Part shown: piece after piece, positions 7,597 through 15,786 of the stretch
Numbering within the stretch: position 1 is the first letter of the stretch
How the letters are laid out: each line of letters starts with the position of its first letter
Virus record (IMG/VR): IMGVR_UViG_3300017917_002384
Coordinates: 1 to 49,834 of that record
DNA: 49,834 bases
DNA from: a virus
Reading direction: 5' to 3' (one strand)
Position numbers and translations under genes: made by a program
The notes under the pieces: generated by a model
Told to the model about the DNA's origin: nothing
What the model saw: only the letters and a program-made list of their open reading frames with translations
Database searches by the model: none

Positions 7597-9881
7597 TGCT
7601 TCAACCAAATAAAGATCTAGAGCAAATTTTTGAATCGGCAGTGATTCTAGCAAATCAACATAATCATGAATACGTAACATTGGAACACTTCTTACACGGT
7701 TTGGTGACCAACGAATCGTTTTCAAAGTTGCTCATTGATTTTGGAACAGATACCAGTAGTCTTGTTAAAAGTATCGAAAAATACATTTCTGAAGAATTGA
7801 CCGACATCGTAAATAAGAACGTTGATCGCCCTAGAAAAACAAATACAGTCGACAGAGTTCTAAATCGAGCATTTACACAAGTATTGTTTACAGGCAGGAC
7901 TGTAATCGAGCCAGTCGATTGCTTTATTAGCATGTTTGCGGAAAAGAAGAGCTATGCAGCATTCCTTGTCAAACAAGCAAACATCGATAAAGACAAATTT
8001 CTAGCATTTTTAGAAAAAGAATACGCCAAAGAAGATGACGATAGAGACACTGACGGACCGAGAGGAAGTGTCCAATCTGAAAAACTAATTAATCAATTCT
8101 GTACTAATCTCAGTGCAAGGGCAAAGGCTAAAAAGATTGATCCAGTTATTGGTAGAGAAAAAGAGATTGAAGAAGTGCAACTTGCACTAGCTCGTCGAAC
8201 AAAATCAAATGTAATGCTGATCGGGGACCCGGGTGTAGGTAAGACTGCAATTGCAGAAGGTCTTGCTAAAAAGATTATTGACGGCAGCGTTCCAAAGTTC
8301 ATTCAAGATCACACCGTCTATAATCTAGAAATTAGCACATTACTCGCTGGCAGCAAGTATCGTGGTGATTTTGAAGAACGGCTAAAGTCAGTTATCAGCG
8401 CCCTGGAAAAGAAAAAGAACTGTATTTTGTTCATTGACGAAGCCCATATGATGAATGGTGCCGGGTCTGCAAACGGCAATAGCAACGATATGGCAAATAT
8501 GCTCAAACCTGCACTAAGCAGAGGAACACTAAAAGTCATTGCATCGACTACATGGGAAGAGTATCGTAAGCACTTTGAAAAGGACCGTGCAATGATGCGG
8601 AGATTTCAAAGAGTCACTGTAGACGAGCCTAGTGAAGCAGTAGCGATCAAGATTCTTAAAGGGCTCAAAAAGTATTACGAAAAACATCACAATGTCAAAA
8701 TTACAAATCAAGCAATTGTGGATGCAGTAACATACTCAGTAAAATACATGAGTGATAAAAAATTGCCCGATAAAGCAATTGACTTGATTGACTGCGCCTG
8801 TGCTAGATTCAAGGTCAAAGATGAAGAAAACGGCGTAGTAGATCATGACGAAATTATGTTCGAAGTTGCAAAACTGGCAAACCTTCCAGTAGAGAGCATT
8901 AATGCAAAAGAAGGTTCAAATCTAGCAGGACTAGAAAAAGGTCTTCGAAGCAAGGTATTTGGCCAAGAAAAAGCAATCGAAAGCCTCCTCGATAAGATCT
9001 TCATTGCACAGGCTGGACTAAAAGCAATTAACAAGCCAGTTGGTAACTTCTTATTCGTTGGACCTACAGGTGTTGGTAAAACAGAAGTGGCCAAACAATT
9101 GGCACTTGGAATGGGAGTTAAGCTCGTACGATTTGATATGAGTGAGTATCAAGAAGCACACAGCGTAGCAAAATTTATTGGTAGCCCTCCGGGGTATGTT
9201 GGATTCGAAGATAATGCTGGACAGTTAATTACTAATCTACAAGAAACTCCAAACTGCGTTCTTTTGTTGGATGAAGTGGAAAAAGCACATCCTAGCGTGT
9301 TGACTGTACTGTTGCAGCTAATGGATAACGGATTTGTAACTGGTAGCAATGGTAAAAAGGCAGATGGTCGAAATGCCATTATCATTATGACATCTAATCT
9401 CGGGGCAGCAGATGCTGAGAAAAATGCTGTTGGGTTCGGTAGCTTAGAACGTGACGGTGATCCCAAAGACGCAGTTAACAGATTCTTTGCCCCAGAATTC
9501 CGCAATCGTCTGGATGGTATTGTTAAATTCGGCAAGCTAGACAAGACTAATATGGTCAAGATCGTTAAGAAGTTCATTGACGAACTCAACTCATTAATCA
9601 AAGATAAAAACGTTCATGTAAAGCCAAACGCAGAAGCAATCGAATTCCTAATTGCAAAAGGATTCAATAGCAAAATGGGTGCTCGACCGCTACAACGGAC
9701 AATAGACGACATGATTAAAAGGCCCCTAAGTAAGGAAATTTTATTCGGTAAACTGACCAACGGTGGGATAGTCGAAGTCAGTGTTGCGAATGAATCGCTA
9801 GTGCTCAGGGTAGTGGAAGTACTTCCAGTTGAAAATAAAATAACCGATGAAAACGAAGATCAGCAAGCTACCATCGAGTAA
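7596..9881 (+). CDS. clpA: ClpA-like AAA+ unfoldase
   Basis: 761 aa from the ATG at 7596, which overlaps the deformylase stop with AGAGGA upstream. Domain order matches E. coli ClpA (758 aa): Clp N domain (about 1-140), D1 with Walker A GDPGVGKT (210-217) and Walker B ILFIDEAH, pore loop KYRG (254-257), then D2 with Walker A GPTGVGKT (489-496) and pore loop GYVG (533-536). There is no ClpB middle domain. Residues 612-614 are V-G-F where ClpA has the IGL/IGF loop that docks on ClpP, so it could redirect host ClpP. No clpP or clpS is in the window. Confidence 0.93.
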   Translation: MLQPNKDLEQIFESAVILANQHNHEYVTLEHFLHGLVTNESFSKLLIDFGTDTSSLVKSIEKYISEELTDIVNKNVDRPRKTNTVDRVLNRAFTQVLFTGRTVIEPVDCFISMFAEKKSYAAFLVKQANIDKDKFLAFLEKEYAKEDDDRDTDGPRGSVQSEKLINQFCTNLSARAKAKKIDPVIGREKEIEEVQLALARRTKSNVMLIGDPGVGKTAIAEGLAKKIIDGSVPKFIQDHTVYNLEISTLLAGSKYRGDFEERLKSVISALEKKKNCILFIDEAHMMNGAGSANGNSNDMANMLKPALSRGTLKVIASTTWEEYRKHFEKDRAMMRRFQRVTVDEPSEAVAIKILKGLKKYYEKHHNVKITNQAIVDAVTYSVKYMSDKKLPDKAIDLIDCACARFKVKDEENGVVDHDEIMFEVAKLANLPVESINAKEGSNLAGLEKGLRSKVFGQEKAIESLLDKIFIAQAGLKAINKPVGNFLFVGPTGVGKTEVAKQLALGMGVKLVRFDMSEYQEAHSVAKFIGSPPGYVGFEDNAGQLITNLQETPNCVLLLDEVEKAHPSVLTVLLQLMDNGFVTGSNGKKADGRNAIIIMTSNLGAADAEKNAVGFGSLERDGDPKDAVNRFFAPEFRNRLDGIVKFGKLDKTNMVKIVKKFIDELNSLIKDKNVHVKPNAEAIEFLIAKGFNSKMGARPLQRTIDDMIKRPLSKEILFGKLTNGGIVEVSVANESLVLRVVEVLPVENKITDENEDQQATIE

Positions 9882-10533
9882 ACTGTTCTACAATAAATGG
9901 CCTTATAAAGTGGAGTGCCGTATATACGGCGCTTCACGAATCTCTAGGGACAACATTGACAGCTTAATTGAATGGTGTAACACAGGTGTTGGTATGCCTA
10001 TGTTATCATATCATAGCAAGAACATCAATAAAGATGAACTTCTTGAATTCATCGACATCGCCAGGCCGTTCCTAGAGAGACAAACGGACATGCAAATTCG
10101 TACAGAATACAATCATTTTAATTTATTCTGCAAAGATCCAAAGGTATTAGAAGAAATAGATTCTGCTCTTCATAAATGGATCTTTAAGATTAGTGGTCCA
10201 ACGACCGACGAAGAACTGAATTTCCTTTTGGAAGCTGGACAAAAGAAAATTCTAAGGGATTCTTTACCTAAAAACGGGTTCAAGTTCAAAGTATACTTGA
10301 AAACGTCAGTGCCAGTAGGTGTTAAAGAATCATTTGTAAAGTGGTGTGAACTGAGAACTGACAGCGTACAATTAGCTAAGACTACTAAAAGGTGGCTAGA
10401 GAACGGCGTTGGATACGTGCAAAGTCCATTCATAAACGTCAAAGATGAAAAATCATTAAGTATGGTTAGCTTGTTCTTGTCGGGATATATAAGAAAAGTA
10501 CAAGAAATGGTACTCAGAGAGGACGTTATATAG
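9847..10533 (+). CDS. Unknown phage protein
   Basis: 228 aa, starting 35 nt inside the end of the ClpA-like gene, so probably coupled to it. Mixed alpha/beta and basic, with several Trp-Cys pairs (residues near 44 and 164: E/K-WC) that suggest two related halves of about 110 residues, each beginning with a beta strand of the type KVxxRIYG / KFKVYLKT. I do not recognise the family. It is the last gene before a late-promoter-like octamer. Confidence 0.7.
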   Translation: MKTKISKLPSSKLFYNKWPYKVECRIYGASRISRDNIDSLIEWCNTGVGMPMLSYHSKNINKDELLEFIDIARPFLERQTDMQIRTEYNHFNLFCKDPKVLEEIDSALHKWIFKISGPTTDEELNFLLEAGQKKILRDSLPKNGFKFKVYLKTSVPVGVKESFVKWCELRTDSVQLAKTTKRWLENGVGYVQSPFINVKDEKSLSMVSLFLSGYIRKVQEMVLREDVI

Positions 10534-10534
10534 G

Positions 10535-10542
10535 CATAAATA
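10535..10542 (+). promoter_or_regulatory. T4-type late promoter octamer CATAAATA
   Basis: Seven of eight bases match TATAAATA. It lies two bases after the upstream stop and only 5 nt before the ATG at 10548, so transcription would begin at or next to the start codon, giving a leaderless or near-leaderless mRNA. Confidence 0.55.
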
Positions 10543-10547
10543 ATACT

Positions 10548-10940
10548 ATGCCAGCATTAAGTCAAAGCCTCGAATTTACAGTAGACACTGGGAAGAGCGT
10601 AGTAGTAGACTATCCAAATACAGGAACTACTACGTTAGTATATATTAGTGATCCAGTTAAGGGTGACGGTTACTTTACGGGAAGTGACGGTTTTCACACG
10701 GTAATGTATACCTTAAATCCAGATTTTGTAGGCACTGTGACAATGCAAGCAACGTTAGCAACTAATCCAATTGAATCGGATTGGTTTAATATATCGAACA
10801 CATCTGTAAACTTCAAGTATAATACCTCGAGAACAGAGCCAACAGTGAGTTTGTTCAATTTCATAGGCAACTTTGTTTGGGTTAGAGGACATATTACAAT
10901 CGAACAAGGTGTTGTAAGCAGTATTCGATATAATCACTAA
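10548..10940 (+). CDS. Probable virion-associated beta-rich protein
   Basis: 130 aa, Thr/Val/Ser/Gly-rich with alternating hydrophobic strands, no catalytic motif and no Cys, as in small immunoglobulin-like or head-decoration proteins. Preceded by a late promoter octamer. Comparable small proteins are common in marine T4-like phages. The function call is from composition and promoter type only. Confidence 0.6.
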   Translation: MPALSQSLEFTVDTGKSVVVDYPNTGTTTLVYISDPVKGDGYFTGSDGFHTVMYTLNPDFVGTVTMQATLATNPIESDWFNISNTSVNFKYNTSRTEPTVSLFNFIGNFVWVRGHITIEQGVVSSIRYNH

Positions 10941-10951
10941 GAAGATCCATT

Positions 10952-11317
10952 ATGTTACTAAACGAGTTTTTTGGTAAATCAATGAATGTCAAAACAGAGC
11001 TTGACAACGATGCCGATAAGAATGTAAAATTAGACAACTTGTTCTGGTACATCATAGACCATAATAAACTGCACAAGGATTACTTTTTCCCAATTGCTAG
11101 GAAAATCAAAAAACTTCCGGAGGTTACTCCAGAAATGGCAATTGAATTGTACATGCCGATGGTCAAAAAGGGTTGCAAAGAGTATTACGAGTCTCAAAAG
11201 CTTCAGGGAAAGTTAGGCAAGCTATTTGATAAAGAAATGCGCGAAGAGCTCTGCCAAAAATTACACGATCATTTCTATGACGATGTCGTTAAGGACAAGT
11301 ACAAACTAGGTGAATGA
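10952..11317 (+). CDS. Unknown helical phage protein
   Basis: 121 aa, mostly helical and Lys/Glu/Asp-rich. The N-terminus (MLLNEFFGKSM) looks like the short hydrophobic peptides that open several proteins in this operon and T4 internal head proteins. A conserved-looking core contains paired Trp-Tyr and His residues. No known domain. Confidence 0.6.
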   Translation: MLLNEFFGKSMNVKTELDNDADKNVKLDNLFWYIIDHNKLHKDYFFPIARKIKKLPEVTPEMAIELYMPMVKKGCKEYYESQKLQGKLGKLFDKEMREELCQKLHDHFYDDVVKDKYKLGE

Positions 11318-11332
11318 TCTAATCATTCTTTT
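11312..11332 (+). terminator. Weak terminator-like hairpin
   Basis: GAATGAT / ATCATTC (7 bp, 3-nt loop) followed by TTTT, spanning the stop codon of the 10952 gene. The stem is short and AT-rich, so it may only attenuate. Just downstream, ACCTC (11338-11342) can pair with GAGGT (11353-11357), which is the Shine-Dalgarno of the next gene. Confidence 0.35.
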
Positions 11333-11361
11333 CATCAACCTCTAATCTAAATGAGGTGCCC

Positions 11362-12291
11362 ATGGGTGGCAATGTTTTTGCAGGAAAAACAAGTAAGATT
11401 GCTCGAGAGCATATTACCCCGACACTTAGTCGATACTTTGAAGAACTATCTTCAATATTTCCCAACAAATCTGATATATTCAACGAACGAGCATTTTGCA
11501 CACTAGGGTCAGTGCGCAAAAAAGATTTCTCCAACGATATCGACTTGGGTATTGATGCGGCAGTCCTGTTGGGCGATAATGAAATTCAAGAATGGGGTTT
11601 AGAAGTTTCCGATGTCAACAATACATTTGACACCCTTAAAAGGCGTGCAAGAACTGCTACTGATAGCGACTTAAGAATGAAAGCATTCTTAAAATGTTTA
11701 GCCGAGCATATAAATGCCAATGCGCCTATTCTGCACTGCGACGAAAAGAAAGTAACAAACGGAAACCTATTTGGTCTATACAAACAATTCGACAGCGATT
11801 ATGCTGACTTGGGCAAAGGTGTACAAATCGACTGGATGGTCGGTAATATCGAATGGCTTAAATTTTCCTATTACTCTGCAGAGTACATACCTGCATCAAA
11901 TGTTAAAGGGTTGCATAGAACTCAACTATTGCTATCTGCATTTCAAGTTGCGAACTTATCGTTTAACCATGTAAATGGAGTCAAGGATAAGGAAACGGGA
12001 ATAATTGTTGCTACCGAACCAAGCTCCGCACTTGCAACTCTTAGTGATAGATTAGGATTTGAAATAGATGAATCAGTTGCACAACACTATTACAACTTAC
12101 ACAACTTACTGAAACAATCTTTGAAGAAATCTGATTATCAGAAATTATTGGCCATCTACCTTAAAATTCTCGATAGTACCAGAGCAGACATACCAGATGA
12201 TCTGCAACAATATTGGATTGCTAATAAAGAAAGACTGGGGCTAACTGGAAAGTTCTTGCCAGATAATTCAACATTGAAGGAGCATGTATGA
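11362..12291 (+). CDS. Pol-beta-fold nucleotidyltransferase (first of a tandem pair)
   Basis: 309 aa from the ATG at 11362, preceded by GAGGTG; an in-frame GTG at 11356 is part of that ribosome site. Residues near 48-65 give the nucleotidyltransferase signature LGSVRKK...NDIDLGID: the G-S helix and the D-x-D metal ligands. A third carboxylate sits in GVQIDWMVG (about 155-163). Such enzymes add AMP, CMP or other nucleotides to proteins, RNA or small molecules; the substrate is unknown. The next gene has the same layout, suggesting duplication. Confidence 0.75.
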   Translation: MGGNVFAGKTSKIAREHITPTLSRYFEELSSIFPNKSDIFNERAFCTLGSVRKKDFSNDIDLGIDAAVLLGDNEIQEWGLEVSDVNNTFDTLKRRARTATDSDLRMKAFLKCLAEHINANAPILHCDEKKVTNGNLFGLYKQFDSDYADLGKGVQIDWMVGNIEWLKFSYYSAEYIPASNVKGLHRTQLLLSAFQVANLSFNHVNGVKDKETGIIVATEPSSALATLSDRLGFEIDESVAQHYYNLHNLLKQSLKKSDYQKLLAIYLKILDSTRADIPDDLQQYWIANKERLGLTGKFLPDNSTLKEHV

Positions 12292-13154
12292 GTGGGGTAA
12301 CCGGTGCGCTGCGTGTAAAAAACAGAGCCGATTTCAAAAAATTTATCGAATCTTACTCCAAGGTAATAGAAACGTTTCCTAACGTAGTGAACTTGCGCCC
12401 ATCGGGCAGTTACATATCTGATCCAGAGAAACAAGATTTTGGAGATATCGATTTAATTGTTTTGATGGACTCGAAGCAAAATAAGTCAGTTATCAAAAAA
12501 GAGATGCAATCTTTCTTTGCTAAGATGCCCGATACTGTAATCGTCCCGTTTACATCTACGAAACATGCCGGAAAAAAAACGTACAATGCCGGAGAACTAG
12601 TAACTGTTAGGTACCACGATAGTACTCTAGGGTACAGCGTACAAATAGACAATATTGTTGCACTCAGTGAAGAAGAGGCAGCGTTCAAACAGCAATTTCT
12701 AAATATGCCAGCAGAAAAACAAGGCCTTATATTGGGCCTTGTTAAAATTGCAACATTAGAGACACTCCCAGAATTGCTATTCTCTAACTTAAAAATCACC
12801 AATTTTTCAACAGTGCTACCAAATCAAGAATACGAATTTAACCTAAGTAGTGCAGAATTGCAGCTTCGGAAAGTCACATATAAACCCGACACATTCGAGC
12901 AGGTGTCCAGAGACATTCTCTGGAGAAGTCAAAACTTCGACGATGTATCTAAGTTGTTACATCAATACCATTTAGAAAACGACTTCAAGGATCTTCTAAC
13001 TGATTGTAAAAGAATTATAAAAAATCCTAGAAGTAATATCAGAATTCGCGGTATATTCGAATCTATGGTTTCTGTAAAATCTGGAGAAATAGGAACTCCA
13101 AAAGGTATTAACAAAACTCAATCAATAAACATGGTGAAAGAACTGATTGTATGA
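12288..13154 (+). CDS. Pol-beta-fold nucleotidyltransferase (second of a tandem pair)
   Basis: 288 aa, overlapping the first enzyme by ATGA. Residues about 42-62 read PSGSYxxDPEKQDFGDIDLIV, the G-S plus D-x-D signature, and a third Asp lies in YSVQIDNIV (about residue 122), as in the upstream gene. The C-terminal half is helical. It is probably a diverged paralogue of the upstream gene; the pair may act together or on related substrates. No neighbouring HEPN or antitoxin-like gene suggests a toxin system. Confidence 0.72.
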   Translation: MSGVTGALRVKNRADFKKFIESYSKVIETFPNVVNLRPSGSYISDPEKQDFGDIDLIVLMDSKQNKSVIKKEMQSFFAKMPDTVIVPFTSTKHAGKKTYNAGELVTVRYHDSTLGYSVQIDNIVALSEEEAAFKQQFLNMPAEKQGLILGLVKIATLETLPELLFSNLKITNFSTVLPNQEYEFNLSSAELQLRKVTYKPDTFEQVSRDILWRSQNFDDVSKLLHQYHLENDFKDLLTDCKRIIKNPRSNIRIRGIFESMVSVKSGEIGTPKGINKTQSINMVKELIV

Positions 13155-13753
13155 ATAAAGTCGTCTTTGCATTTGGAAGATTCCAACCCCCGACCATAGG
13201 CCATGCACTATTAGTAGAAAAGACCCAGTCTATTGCCTCAGATATCGGGGCAGATCATGTAATTTATGTGTCAAAAACATGTGATTCTAAAAAGAATCCG
13301 TTAACTATTGAACAAAAAATGAAGTACTTATCATTAATGTTCCCGTATACAAACTTTGCAGCATGTAACAACGAGATAAGAACATTCGTAGAAACTGCTA
13401 AATATTTGAATAATCGGTATGACGAATTAATTATGGTAGCTGGATCTGATCGAGTTGCTGTTTTTGATAAAATTCTGCAAGACTGTAACGGTAAAGACTT
13501 TAATTATCGAAGCATTCGAGTAGTATCGTCGGGGATTAGAGACGATGATGAAAATAGTGCATCGGGAATGAGTGGAACTAAAATGAGGGCGTTAGCAATG
13601 GCTAACGAATTTGACAAGTTTTATCGAGGACTCCCTTGCACTATAAGTATAGAAGATGCAATGAATTTAATGTACGATATACGATTAAGTTCTTTGCTAC
13701 CTGCAAGGAAAAAACGTAATGCTATTAAGACAGTTGACCGGTGCAATTTATGA
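13151..13753 (+). CDS. NadM/NadR-like HxGH nucleotidyltransferase
   Basis: 200 aa. The N-terminus FAFGRFQPPTIGHALLVEK holds the adenylyl- or cytidylyltransferase motif, with T-I-G-H in place of H-x-G-H. The C-terminal MSGTKMR is the second nucleotide-binding motif. F-G-R-F-Q-P-P is typical of NMN adenylyltransferases of the NadM/NadR type, so NAD metabolism is possible, but other substrates are common in this family. It overlaps both neighbours. Loss of the first His of the HxGH pair is worth noting for activity. Confidence 0.75.
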   Translation: MNKVVFAFGRFQPPTIGHALLVEKTQSIASDIGADHVIYVSKTCDSKKNPLTIEQKMKYLSLMFPYTNFAACNNEIRTFVETAKYLNNRYDELIMVAGSDRVAVFDKILQDCNGKDFNYRSIRVVSSGIRDDDENSASGMSGTKMRALAMANEFDKFYRGLPCTISIEDAMNLMYDIRLSSLLPARKKRNAIKTVDRCNL

Positions 13754-14696
13754 AAATTCTACTAAAAGTAGCCTAGATGTAGTTAGATTTCATATTGACA
13801 GCGAGAGAGCGTACAATAACGTAATGAATCAGTTCGGACACGTTATTGATTGGGACGATGATGTTATGACTGTCCCTCGCAAATTTTGGGGTAGTGTTCA
13901 AGAACTTGCGTATGCATCCGGTGGCGAAGCCATTGAAGACGAATACGATAGCAGAGAAGAAGATATCCCAGTCGAAGCCCAGGGATACATATACAATAAC
14001 CGAGATCAAAGAGACATCTGGACTAAAACTTTCAAAAACGAAGGCGAAGCTAGAGAGTGGGCAGATAAAAGAAATGCGACCATCACAAGCATAACACCGT
14101 TAGATGTCTCAGAGAATACAGCTGATACAAAGATTGGAGGGAGATACGATCCTGTAGAGTTTGATGCAAAACTAACAAGAATGAAAGCACAACATCAAAA
14201 AAATCCTGCAGATTTTAAGAAGCTTGCTGATAGAATGCAAGCTGCATATAAAAAAGACGATCAGCAAAAATCAAAGAGTGTGGCGGAAGATGGCAGCAAG
14301 GCAATAGCGCACACTGCTAAGAGTCTTGAAAATCCACCTCGAGTAATGCAGCATCGTGCCAAGCGTGATCAAGAGCGTGAACAGCAACTAAAGTACAGAG
14401 ATATTGCCAAGCGTAACGACGAAGCAATGCTCCCGAAAAGTGCATTTGCGGGCAGTGCTAAAAATAAACTAGGTTCTGCTGCACACTTAAAAGGCAAAAT
14501 GAAACGACCGGCGCGCCAAGGTGATCTCGTAGGCGGTATGGAAGAAAATAAAATCAAAGGTGCCGACGGTAAAGCCTGCTGGAAGGGATATCGATACAAT
14601 GGTACTGAAAAAGGTAAAGACAAGTGCGTTAAAGTAAGTGAAGATGTCGAAAGCATTATGGCTAGCCTAATAGAGCAAATTATCAAAAATAAATAA
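13719..14696 (+). CDS. Modular phage protein with protease-site-like motifs
   Basis: 325 aa, overlapping the upstream gene by 35 nt. It is built of short segments separated by hydrophobic-x-Glu motifs: AIYE-N near residue 12, DVSE-N near 130, SVAE-D near 190, GGMEE-N near 274 and KVSE-D near 308. These resemble cleavage sites of the T4 prohead protease gp21 (L/I-x-E). The middle is a Lys/Arg/Gln-rich helical stretch. The C-terminal ACWKGYRYNG module is one I associate with many marine-phage proteins of unknown role. I infer a virion or internal head protein. Confidence 0.6.
   Translation: MLLRQLTGAIYENSTKSSLDVVRFHIDSERAYNNVMNQFGHVIDWDDDVMTVPRKFWGSVQELAYASGGEAIEDEYDSREEDIPVEAQGYIYNNRDQRDIWTKTFKNEGEAREWADKRNATITSITPLDVSENTADTKIGGRYDPVEFDAKLTRMKAQHQKNPADFKKLADRMQAAYKKDDQQKSKSVAEDGSKAIAHTAKSLENPPRVMQHRAKRDQEREQQLKYRDIAKRNDEAMLPKSAFAGSAKNKLGSAAHLKGKMKRPARQGDLVGGMEENKIKGADGKACWKGYRYNGTEKGKDKCVKVSEDVESIMASLIEQIIKNK
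14688..14695 (+). promoter_or_regulatory. Possible late promoter octamer AATAAATA
   Basis: Seven of eight bases match TATAAATA, placed 7 nt before the dps-like start at 14703 and overlapping the upstream stop region. In AT-rich DNA this could be chance, but position and spacing match 10535-10542 and the minus-strand copy at 42566-42573. Confidence 0.35.
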
Positions 14697-14702
14697 TAAA
14701 CT

Positions 14703-15137
14703 ATGGAACAACTACATCAACTTGCTAAAATTGCATTTGCTAGTGAATTCAGCTTTTATCTAAAAGCACATCAATTTCACTGGAACGTCGAAGGCATGTT
14801 CTTTAAGCAATTTCACGATTTATTCGGTGATATTTACGAAGAAGTATTTGACAGCATAGACGTATTTGCCGAGCAAATACGTAGTCTAGGTTCGTACATG
14901 CCAGGCAGCTACACACGCTTTAACATGTTATCTGAAATCGAAGATGAAACTCAAATGCTTGAAGGAAAGCAAATGGTAGCTGAATTACTTAAAGATAATG
15001 AAAAAATGATAGTTATCTTAAAAAAGCTATTTGAAGCCAGTGAAGCAGCAAGAGAGCCAGGATTCAGCGATTTTGTTGCATCGAGAATTGATGCACACGC
15101 CAAACACGGGTGGATGCTAAGATCCATTCTCAAGTAA
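14703..15137 (+). CDS. dps: Dps-like mini-ferritin
   Basis: 144 aa, a four-helix ferritin-like protein. HQFHWNVEG (23-31) matches the Dps HWN-x-x-G signature. Spacing places the intersubunit ferroxidase ligands at H26, H38, D53 and E57, corresponding to H51, H63, D78 and E82 of E. coli Dps; the position of D67 is Gly42 with Asp43 beside it. Dps dodecamers oxidise Fe(II) with H2O2 and protect DNA. The Lys-rich DNA-binding N-tail of E. coli Dps is missing, so iron/peroxide detoxification is more likely than DNA binding. It sits among probable virion genes. Confidence 0.8.
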   Translation: MEQLHQLAKIAFASEFSFYLKAHQFHWNVEGMFFKQFHDLFGDIYEEVFDSIDVFAEQIRSLGSYMPGSYTRFNMLSEIEDETQMLEGKQMVAELLKDNEKMIVILKKLFEASEAAREPGFSDFVASRIDAHAKHGWMLRSILK

Positions 15138-15142
15138 TCGAT

Positions 15143-15415
15143 ATGAAGCAGTACTATATCACCCATGAAAATATGGTAAAGGATAGTCCAGACGACTGCT
15201 ATCTTTCTCCTGACGACCCAATACACGAATTAAAAATAGTCAGCTACATGGGAGGTTTGAATGCTCAGGAAAGGCTTCACGAGTATAACGCTTCGGTAAG
15301 AGAAGCAAACAGGGTAAAATCGGGCGCTGTAGACAAAGCAAAATACATGAAAGAATACAACATCAAGCCCGGAACTCCTGCTTGGTTTGAGTTATGGTAC
15401 GGTAGGGCTAAATAA
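15143..15415 (+). CDS. Unknown small phage protein
   Basis: 90 aa from the ATG at 15143, 5 nt after the dps-like stop; the frame opens earlier (15110) but inside the dps-like gene. The N-terminus is acidic (Asp-Asp, Pro-rich), the C-terminus basic and Trp/Tyr-containing (PAWFELWYGRAK). No recognised domain. Confidence 0.55.
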   Translation: MKQYYITHENMVKDSPDDCYLSPDDPIHELKIVSYMGGLNAQERLHEYNASVREANRVKSGAVDKAKYMKEYNIKPGTPAWFELWYGRAK

Positions 15416-15420
15416 CAGTT

Positions 15421-15786
15421 ATGCGTATAAAAGAACTTATTTTCGAAAAAAAGCAAACTAAAATTTCGAAAAGACAACAAAACTCGACCCGCGGTCTCAA
15501 TACATACTCGGACGGCGAGAGATGGAACAGCGACTACGTAGCATACCGCCTGGGGTTAGCTGCTGCAATGTCAGACGGAAAAACTCCACCCGATATCGAT
15601 GCAAAAAGTTGGATCGGAAAAAGCAAATCTACGCACCCATACACTCAAGAAGAACAAGAAATGCTCAAACATGCATATAAGGCTGTTGGGGCAAAATACC
15701 AAGATGTGAATAAAGGTGATATGCGCAGTCAAGAGCTAGATAGCACATATACAGTAAGCCCGGTGGCAAATTGGATGAAAAAATGA
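15421..15786 (+). CDS. Unknown phage protein with capsid-targeting-like N-terminus
   Basis: 121 aa. It begins MRIKELIFE-K, similar in length and pattern to capsid-targeting peptides of T4 internal proteins (about 10 residues ending hydrophobic-x-Glu). The body contains a small module (YSDGERWNSDYVAYRLGLAA then AKSWIGKSKS) that I associate with modular proteins of marine phages. It overlaps the next gene by ATGA. Function unknown; internal virion protein is an inference. Confidence 0.6.
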   Translation: MRIKELIFEKKQTKISKRQQNSTRGLNTYSDGERWNSDYVAYRLGLAAAMSDGKTPPDIDAKSWIGKSKSTHPYTQEEQEMLKHAYKAVGAKYQDVNKGDMRSQELDSTYTVSPVANWMKK

